From Smallanthus sonchifolius (taxonomy: Eukaryota > Streptophyta > Magnoliopsida > Asterales > Asteraceae): 64,000 nt of DNA. Below, one piece after another: positions 56,147 through 64,000 of this stretch. The DNA lies in contig CM042042.1 in assembly GCA_023525975.1 (NCBI GenBank), positions 46,387,880 to 46,451,879 of the forward strand, given 5' to 3'. The notes beneath the pieces are model-generated. The model was not told the origin of the DNA, did no database searches, and worked only from the letters and a program-made list of their open reading frames with translations. The position numbers and the translations under genes are program-made. Each line of letters starts with the position of its first letter. Positions within the stretch are counted from its first letter, which is position 1.

Positions 56147-57363
56147 TTATCCTTAGCACGGCTTCCATGTGAGTAGCTTGAGGTTGATGCATAAACTTGC
56201 TAACCACCCCGACTGCATATGCAATATCCGGACGAGTGTGCGAGAGATATATTAGTCTTCCAACTAGTCGTTGGTATCTTTCTTTGTTTGCTAACTCTGC
56301 TTCGTCTTCCATTTGGAGCCCATGGTTTACTATTATTGGAGTGTCAGCAGGCTTGCAATCGATCATTCATGTCTCTGCTAGAAGATCGAGAATATATTTC
56401 TTTTGACATATGAAGATTCTTGTTTTGACCTTAGTACTTCAATTCCAAAAAAGTATTTAAGTCTTCCCAAGTCCTTCATTTCAAATTCAGTGAACAACTT
56501 TACTTTAACTTCTTCATCTCTTCCTCATCGTTTCATGTAATGATCATGTCATCAACATATATAATTAAACAAGTTACAAGTTTACCTCTATGTTTGAGAA
56601 ATAACGTATGATCAACGTTGCTTTGCCGAAAACCATATCCTTTCATCGCTAGAGTGAATCTACCGAACCAAGCTCGAGGAGATTGTTTAAGCCCATAGAG
56701 AGATCTCTTCAGCCAACACACTTTCTTTGTTTTGAAATTCTTAGTGAATTCTGGTGGAGCTTCCATATAAGCTTCTTATTTTAATTCTCCATGAAGGAAG
56801 GCGTTCTTAACATCAAATTGATGAAGAGGCCATTCTTCATATGCGGTGATTGAAAAGAGAACTCGAATAGTGTCAATTTTGGCTACCGGGGAGAATGTTT
56901 CTGAGTAGTCGATTCCATATGTTTGGGTGTATCCTTTAGCCACTAACTGTGCTTTATATATTTCAATACTCCCATCTGGTTTGTGTTTGATTGTGAAAAC
57001 CCATCGACACCCTACCGGTTTCTTTTTTGATGGAAGGTCACATTTTTCCCATGTGTTATTCTTTACTAACGCCTCCATCTCTGCTTCCATTGCATCCTTC
57101 CAGTTTTTTGTTTTTAAAGCTTGTTCCATAGTGTTTGGGATTTGTTCAGTATAAAGAGAAGTGGTAAAGGCCTTAGCTTCTTTGGACAGGTTTCCTTTGG
57201 CAATGTTTGCCATGGGATACCCGGAGGACCTAGCTTGTTTCTCCGGGGAGTACCGTTTCAGAGGAATGCCTCTATTGGATCTTAGCGGTAGGACATAATG
57301 CTCGGATGTTTCACATTGTATTGACTCCAAAAACTTGATGTCGTCCAGACGGTCTATAAAACC
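56147..57363 (-). pseudogene. E6 copia reverse transcriptase and RNase H part
   Basis: Minus-strand copia RT: GCRWVFTIKHKPDGSIE near 57000, the YGIDYSETFSPVAKI block, FDVKNAFLHGEL, then a stop (56774), followed by SLYGLKQSPRAWF and IYVDDMIIT near 56540. A gap or frameshift follows, then DTPIIVNHGLQME and LIYLSHTRPDIAYAVGVVS to about 56150. RNase H and the 3' LTR are missing. An IYKAQLVAKGYTQ segment carries Gln where Arg is usual. Confidence 0.85.
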
Positions 57364-59088
57364 TAACCTAGACTCCTAAGTAATAAATGGAGTACTTTCG
57401 ACTAAACCGCACTGACAGGCAAGTGTACCTATCGAGTGTAGCACAGCTTAACGGTAAACCGAGTTATCGAACCCTAGAGACACTACGAAACAATATTAGA
57501 ATCTGACTCAGACTTAATATGATTTGGTTTGGGGGGTTTACTACACTACTAATTATAACTAAAGAATACAGAAAACTAAGATCGATTCGAACTATCAAGA
57601 CAAAGACTAAGGTGAAATCAGGAATGGGAAGAATACCACCTAGGTCGGAATCCTACTTGCAAAGCTCAATTTCTATCGGTTCTGGAAACAATGATAGATC
57701 TGGGTTTCTAAGGATAATAACTATAGATAAACTAGTGGATCCCTAATCACTCTCAGGGTGTCACCAACTAAGGAACCTAAACATGTAATAGCTCACTAGA
57801 TGGTTGGATCACCTCTCGGGTATTTCCAACTATGACAATGTACCCGAATAGATAGATCACATTTCAGTATCACTGTCCACGATACACTCGAGGAATGCAC
57901 GGGGTAATACTAGGATAACAACTATGATTTGAACTATCAACAATCATTAGACACCTAATACTAACGCCCTATCAGACTGCTAACACTCGGATTCCTAATG
58001 ACGAAGACTACACAACTATTTTTCACCTCTCGGGTATTGAACTAGGACACACATTCAATTCTAATAAGCATTCAATCACAACTCCCGTGGCTACTATTTC
58101 TAGCAAACCACACAAACGATCATAAACCTTAAAATCTATGACCTAGACACGCTAATCAAACTGACAGACAACCACAATCAACGCATGGAGTTATAATCAA
58201 TCACAAAACAGAATCAAACATGCATTAACATCACAATTAATAACCAAAGATCCTTTACATAATCATAAATCCATCATACGTATCCAAAACCGATAAAAAT
58301 AGTAACTTTATCAAATATTCATCTAATGACCCAGGCAGTATAAGAGTTTTAGCCAGTGATCATGCTCAAACACATCAAAGCAGAAGTATAAGACAAGAAC
58401 ATGGTTCAAACACAATAAACAAAGATAAAGGTTCAAACTTTGGGACCGAAAACGCTAAATCTAACGCACCCGGAATCAAAGATTCGACCTTTTCACTTCA
58501 ATTCTCTTACTTGGCCCTAAAATCGCTTCTTCTAATGCTCCAAACGGCTGGTAATCGATTATTATGATAATGGGAGAATCCTAAACTCTTTAAACATGAA
58601 ATTAGGTCAAAATCTGCGTAACTGGGCTTCTTCGCGTGTCGCTAAAGCCAGAGGACCAAGTCTTCGCGTGTCACGAGAGACAAAAGTGTCGCGAAAAGTT
58701 CCTGCCTGAGAATCTTGGCGTGTCGCGAAGTTCTATGGTCACATGTTCGCGTGCGCGAGGAACAAGGGTGACAAAATATTTTTTTTTGTATTCTTCTCGT
58801 CGAGCTACCCCAAATCGATATAAAATGGGCCCCGCAACTCATTTTCTAGCCCGAGATATGCCCCTTTTAAGTTTTGACTCTTTCCCGACTTTTTCCGTTT
58901 CTCATCCCTGGTTCTCGTGCTCGTGCTCGTTTCTTTCACCCTTCTTGTTTGTTTAAGATTAAAAGTGACCCGATTACCTACAAAACAATGTATGACTAAG
59001 TACTCATTATATTAGACTCAAAACGACTCTAAAATTATACGAAACACGACGGAAATGCATGTGTGCTTTGCAACACATCACTCGCCTT
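57364..59088. mobile_element. Unclassified 1.7-kb insertion within E6
   Basis: The copia frame is interrupted between the integrase-RT linker and the RT start. The insert has no ORF with a known domain. It shows LTR-like signals: caggcaagtgtacctatcg with gtaataaatgg near 57385, and TCGCGTGTCGCGA-type repeats at 58630-58770. Its ends (tataaaaccta; gcaacacatca) do not give a clear target duplication, so it may be a solo LTR or a truncated element. Confidence 0.45.
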
Positions 59089-60400
59089 GTTCTTCCTGCA
59101 CTGTTTGGTGTTCCTCCTGCACTGTTTGTTCTCTTGCTATCTCATGGCTATTAGTTACGTTAGTATTTTGAATTTCATGAGACTGTTCATTTTGTGTATA
59201 TCCGGCACTTACCTCAGACGTCACTAGGTCAGGAGGATTTTGGTTTTGAGCACTGCCATCAGATTGTGATGAAGCCAGCAGCTCATCTTTGGTACTGTGA
59301 TTAACCTTTTTCTGAAGATGAAGCCCATTTTAGCCAACTCAGTGTGTCAATATTCTCGGTCTCCCCCTGACCACTGTGTTGGGATGTATAGAAGAATTCG
59401 GTTTCAAGGAAGTCACTGTTCATTGTCGTGTACATATGGCGTCTTTTTGGGCTATAGCACCGATATCCCTTTTGGTTAACACCATAGCCCACAAACACGC
59501 ACTTTTCACACGGGGGTCGAGTTTGGTCCGATTTATTTTAGTTATATGGAAAAAGACAGAGCACCCAAAAACACAAGGTTGTAACGTAAGCGCAGGTGGG
59601 ATATTTGTGAACTCGGAAAGAGTTTGAAGCGGTGTTTTTAGGTCAAGGGCTTTGGTTGGGAGACGATTGATTAAGTATGTGGCGGTAGCAAGAGTTTCAG
59701 GCCAAAAAGATTTAGGTGTTTGAGATTCTAGGAGAAGAGCACGGGTTATTTCCAAGAGGATGCGGTTTTTTCGTTTGACAGTACCGTTTTGCTCTGGGGT
59801 ATGCGAGTAAGTCGTTTGGTGGATTATCCCCTTTGTTTGGCAAAACTCTTTCATTTGGGCATTAACATATCCCCCCCTATCTGATCGAAGAGTTTGAATA
59901 TTGGTTTTAAATTGAGTTTGTATCATTGTATAAAACATAGTAAATTTATCAAAAACTTCATACTTGTGTTTTAAAAAAATAAATCCATGTCATACGCGTA
60001 CAATCTTCGACAAATAGAACAAAGAAACGGAAATTTTGTCCCCCAATAACTTCCGCCGGTCCCCAGACGTCCGAGAGGTGACTTTTGTATTATTCAGTTT
60101 GAAAGTATGTCTATGACTTTTGGCCAAAACACAAGTTTCACAATTTCTTTTTTCATCAAGGGGAAATAATTTAGGAAAAAGATGTAAATAACCGATGGAA
60201 GGATGGCCTAATCTCAGGTGCCATAACCAAGCTTCTCTATTTGTAGTCTCATGAGCTAGCATCACAGTACCATATTCAACCACTTCTTCCACATAATACA
60301 ATCCCTGATGTTCAGTGTCATGCCCAATTATCGCTCCCGTCCTAATATCATGTAGGATACAAAAGGCCGGGTGCAATAAAACAGAACAATTCAACTACTT
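59089..60400 (-). pseudogene. E6 copia integrase region
   Basis: The gag-pre-integrase motif WHLRLGHPSIGYLHLF...CETCVLAKSHRH lies at 60130-60250. The integrase core is at 59490-59938 (LRSDRGGYVNAQMKEF, THTPEQNG-like SHTPEQNGTVKRKNR, SFWPETLATATYLINRLP). A Gln/Glu-rich linker (REQTVQEEHQTVQEEQ) ends at the insertion at 59088. The first catalytic Asp region between 59940 and 60000 is deleted or shifted. Confidence 0.85.
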
Positions 60401-60585
60401 GGTTACATGACTGATAGATAAGAGCTTATGTGACAAGGATGGGACGTAAAGACAATTTGAAAGTTTTAAGGTTGGGGATATTTCAATAGTCCCTCCTCCT
60501 TTTACCGGAACCACTCCCCCGTTCGCGGTTTAAATATGGTCAATCTTGGGTTTAGTTGCGGAAACTATATCAGATAGCTCAAAAG

Positions 60586-61377
60586 TCATGGTGTCGGTGG
60601 CACCACAATCAAATATTCAAGATTTATTTGAAAAATTTTCACCGCTTTTAACCATATTAGCATGTCCAAAATTCCAATTATTAGTTTCAAAAGGTTTTGG
60701 GTTAATTTTGTAAACATCATAATTTTTTGGGTTTTATTTTTAAAGGTGTGTAAATTTTTTATATTCTGACCAGTATCATAAATATTGCAATCTTGAGGGT
60801 TAGTTTTAAACATTTCTAGATTAGATGGTAATAGAGGGGATAAAACAGAGGGGCTTGAGAAAAAAATTCCCAAACCCGTTACCTCCATCGCCGGTTTGCC
60901 ATAGATCGGGCTCTTCTTCTTCACCGAAACCACCATTCCTTTGCTCCTGATTAGAGTCGTTCTTGGTGGCCACGGGGTTGCCGACGGCGGCCGATGCTTT
61001 TCCCCCTTCTTTATTGCTTGTTTTGTGATCGTCATTCCACCATTCGGGATAGCCGACTATTTTAAAGCACTGATCTTTGGTGTGTTTTGACATCCCGCAA
61101 TGACTACACTTTAATTTGGTCGTATCAATCCGGTATGATGATCCATTACTTGACCCCCTTTGACCTGTACGCCCTTTTGACAAAAAACCTAGGCTCTCTG
61201 ATTCGTGTGACCCGTTCCCAGCCAAGGTTTTTCCCAGAATCCCCTGGTGGCTGTTAAGTTTGAGATTGATTTTCAAACTATCGGAGAGGTTTTGTTTCTG
61301 GGTTTGATTTTGGGTATTGAGGCTGGTTTGTGATCTGTAGAGTAAGATCATCATTGCTATTGGGAGTTTCTGACATG
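60586..61377 (-). pseudogene. E6 copia gag with zinc knuckle
   Basis: The start lies near 61377 (MSETPNSNDD). LKINLKLNSH is followed abruptly by a Gly/Ser-rich region, so most of the capsid core has been deleted. The nucleocapsid knuckle CSHCGMSKHTKDQC and GYPEWW follow near 61090-61050. Stops and frame changes occur, and 60401-60585 links to the integrase part without a readable protease. Confidence 0.75.
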
Positions 61378-61444
61378 GTTTAGAATTTTTTATTTATTTT
61401 TTTGACAAAATCTGAAACGGGTTGATCCTAAGACCTTAAACCAT

Positions 61445-61456
61445 GCTCTGATACCA
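61445..61456 (-). other. E6 primer binding site
   Basis: TGGTATCAGAGC on the minus strand, 4 bp from the LTR. Confidence 0.85.
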
Positions 61457-61460
61457 TCTT

Positions 61461-61667
61461 TGCAAATGTATTCTGTAATTGGTTTAATTTTTTTTTCTAG
61501 TATTTTATTGAACAATAATAACTCCTTTAAATAGAAGGATACAAGGTTTAAACAAGGAAAAGAAATCACACAAAAGGAGGCATAATATCCTCTCCGGCGG
61601 TTCTAAATTGGAAGCTAGTTTTGGAAATAATTAAAAGACTGATCCACCAATATTTTATTTTCTAACA
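61461..61667 (-). repeat. E6 5' LTR (207 bp)
   Basis: On the minus strand it starts TGTTAGAAAATAAAATATTG and ends ACATTTGCA. It begins 4 bp after the stop codon of the acyl-activating enzyme gene, on the same strand. No 3' LTR remains. Confidence 0.85.
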
Positions 61668-62939
61668 CAACTTACAGTCGACCTTTTACCGGAACTCCCA
61701 CACTTTTAGCAACTTCTCTAAGCACATTCTTCTGAATCTTGCCGGTAGCCGTCTTTGGAAGATCCCCCTTGAAAATAACTGACTTTGGCACCATAAATCC
61801 CGGCAACTTACTTTTACAAAACTTCATTATCTCCTCCGCCGTAGCCACCGGAGGCTTCCTCCCATTCCCCTTCAGGTTCACGAAAGCACACGGCGTCTCC
61901 CCCCAGAACTCATCCGGTCGTCCCACGACCGCGGCCTCATTCACCGCAGGATGAGAGTACAACACTGATTCCACCTCCACGGTGCTCACATTCTCCCCTC
62001 CGCTTATGATTATGTCTTTTGATCGGTCTTTGATTTCCAAGTACCCGTCCGGGTGCATCACCGCTACGTCTCCGGTGTAAAACCACCCATTTCGGATGCA
62101 TTTGGCAGTTGCTTCCGGATCTTTGAGGTAACCTAGCATGATACACCCACCACTTAAAACAATCTCCCCTAGAGTCGACCCGTCCCGAGTCACACTCACC
62201 CCCGATTCGGGATCCACGACGTCCACCGTTGTCATCCCGAGGGTTTTAACCCCTTGCCTTGCTTTTAGCCGAGCTCTCTCGGTCTCGGGCAACCGATTCC
62301 ACTCTGGCTTCCACACACAAACTAGGGATATCCCATTCGTCTCGGTCAACCCGTATACATGAGTCACCTCAAACCCTAGCGATTCTGCTCGTAGCAGCAC
62401 CGCTGCAGGAGGCGTTGCTCCGCCAGTCATATCCGCCAGTCATAATTTGAACCTTGTGGCGAAGAGGTTCACATGTGAAAAGCATGTTGAGCACGACTGG
62501 GGCACCACACATGTGAGTTACATGGTGGTTGTGGATGGCGGCGTGTATTGTGGATGCATCGAATCTGCGGAGGCAGACGTTCGTGGCACCAAACGCCGCC
62601 ATCCCCCAGACGTAGCCCCACCCGTTTGCGTGGAACATTGGTAGTGTCCACAAGTAAACAGGTTGTTTCGATATGAACCACTCCAAAAGAGACGACGTGG
62701 CTCCGATGAACGTCCCACGATGGCTGTTGACCACCCCTTTCGGTGATGAAGTCGTCCCCGACGTGTAATTTAATGTTAACGGATCCCAATCGCTTTCCGG
62801 GCGAACCCAGTTGAATCCAGGATCACCGGCTTCCACCATAGCTTCATAACTATTGTTAAAGACAAGAGATAAATTAGTTATTAGATATATATTAAAACTT
62901 AAGTTTTGGATGTGTGGGGAAGTTACTATTCAAAATTTA

Positions 62940-63100
62940 CATCTAACTAAGCAAGTGGTATAAGCCCTTGATGCATGGTTTTTTTTGCTAAGTATTTTTT
63001 GAGTTTAAATAATTGTTTACAACTAATTAAGCAAGTGGTACAATATGCATGTTTTCCTTATTTCAAAGTATTTTTGGGTTTAAATAGTTGTTGAAGGAAA
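62940..63100. repeat. Two copies of a ~75-bp repeat in the AAE intron
   Basis: aactaagcaagtggtataag...tttaaataattgtt is followed by a diverged second copy from about 63017. Confidence 0.55.
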
Positions 63101-63112
63101 TAAAAGCAAAAT

Positions 63113-63374
63113 CTCTGGTTGGAGCATTGGTACCCAGGCGTTAACGCTATCCAGGCGACGCGGGTTCAAAATCTACAGGTCCCCATGACCGGTTTTAAGG
63201 GATTTTATGCTATTTTTTATTTATTTGTTCCTATCTGTTTTACGCTATTTTTGTTTCTTGCATTTAGTTTTATACACTCTTCTCACAACGGGTTAGTTTA
63301 CCTAAATGTTTTTGTTTTATTTTAGAAACTTTCGAGGCCGTTATTTCCGCGCAACGCACAGGGCATACTTCTAG
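63113..63374 (+). mobile_element. tRNA-like block and Helitron-type 3' end in the AAE intron
   Basis: Bases 63119-63180 have an A-box-like TTGGAGCATTGGTA and a B-box-like GGGTTCAAAATC. Bases 63344-63374 read CCGCGCAACGCACAGGGC plus a spacer and CTAG before T, the form of a Helitron 3' end with a decayed hairpin. Whether these belong to one element is unknown. Confidence 0.5.
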
Positions 63375-64000
63375 TTTATATTATTTTGTATTATCTCTTC
63401 TGTAAATAAAATATTGTATTTAATTATGTTTCATTATAGCTAACGCTAATTGTATCCTTATAAATATTGATCAATAAAACATAATTCACTTAAAGGTGAT
63501 TTTTCACAAAACTTACGTTAAGAATCTATAATCAAGTAACGACGGAGGTCCGTCGTCAGTGATTAGGATGGGTGTCGGGTGAGCCAAGCCATCAGGAAGC
63601 AAAGAAACCGCTTCTTTGATAAGACTAACGAGCTGGTAGTCGACAAATACGAGTTTGGATTCGCCGTGATGAAGGATTGTCGAGATAGTACGAGCATCCA
63701 AACGGGTGTTAATGGTGTTGATTATAGCGCCGGTCATGGTGACGGCGAAATGGAGCTCGTAGGTGGCGGGGATATTCGGTGCGAGAACCGACACGACGTC
63801 ACCTTTCCCGACGTCAAGACGGGAGATGGATGAAGCCAATTGTAGACACCGGCGGTAGGTATCGGCCCATGTGTAGGTTAGATGGTTGTATACGATGGAC
63901 GTAGAGTCGGAGTATACGGTGGCTGCTCTCTCAAGGAATACAATAGGAGTTAGAGGGCTTGAGTTTGCCCCGTTAGGCTTTTTCAATGCATCCATTTTAT

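Larger units (their letters stand above)
61672..63995 (-). pseudogene. Acyl-activating enzyme (AMP-dependent carboxylate-CoA ligase), frameshifted
   Basis: Family members activate a carboxylic acid with ATP and CoA; the plant clade including benzoate/cinnamate-CoA ligases fits best. Exon 1 is 63995-63517 (MDALKKPNGANSSPLTPIVFLERAA), the intron 63516-62850 (GTAAGT...AG), exon 2 62849-61672. Motifs: LNYTSGTTSSPKGVV (AMP-binding loop), WTLPMFHANGW, HVYGLTET, GWFYTGDVA, IKDRSKDIIISGGENVS and PKTATGKIQK with the catalytic Lys. It ends GRL, not a classic peroxisomal signal. TCCGCCAGTCATA occurs twice in tandem (62419-62431 and 62432-62444), shifting the frame between VQIMTGG and the C-terminal half. 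Without one copy the exons total 548 codons, so the duplication is the only break. Substrate cannot be told from sequence. Confidence 0.85.

Overview
This is plant nuclear DNA. The host genes have GT-AG introns and encode a chloroplast FtsH protease, a PIN-LIKES auxin carrier and a plant acyl-activating enzyme. They sit in AT-rich DNA packed with LTR retrotransposons, Helitrons, hAT elements and SINEs. The gene types and repeat content suggest a eudicot, perhaps Asteraceae; the family is an inference. I see no bacterial operon, CRISPR array or rRNA gene.

Layout. 0-1.75 kb: a hAT-like MITE, then the first exon (minus strand) of an unidentified plant gene that runs off the left edge. 1.75-9.5 kb: a Helitron cut short at its 5' end, carrying a damaged Rep/helicase gene and a nearly complete ten-exon RPA70-like gene. 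It lies between two 410-bp copies of its own right-hand target flank. 10.4-29.8 kb: a three-level nest of Ty3/gypsy elements. The outermost (E3) is a remnant. E1 (minus strand, chromodomain type, 5-bp target duplication CCCTA) is inserted in it. E2 (plus strand, gag only) is inserted in the 5' LTR of E1. 29.8-34.1 kb: AT-rich repeats without genes.

34.3-37.6 kb: an FTSH6-like thylakoid protease gene (plus), with a small non-autonomous Helitron 82 bp past its stop and a SINE beyond. 39.4-54.7 kb: a decayed PILS gene whose third intron has grown to 13.3 kb. That intron holds a complete copia element (E4), a copia gag fragment (E5) split by a solo LTR and by a 6.1-kb TIR element, and inside the latter a hAT transposon with an intact transposase. 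55.2-61.7 kb: a hAT MITE and a truncated minus-strand copia element (E6). 61.7-64.0 kb: an acyl-activating enzyme gene (minus) frameshifted by a 13-bp tandem duplication; E6 begins 4 bp after its stop codon.

The strongest unexplained signal is an RNA-like hairpin in six copies (three in E2 at 24.3-24.95 kb, three in E3 at 28.25-29.0 kb). The apical sequence is nearly constant, while the stem arms differ with matching changes on both sides. A second hairpin is conserved in the leaders of E1, E2 and E3. The most unusual rearrangement is the duplication of target DNA next to the Helitron, which begins exactly at the A|T insertion site.
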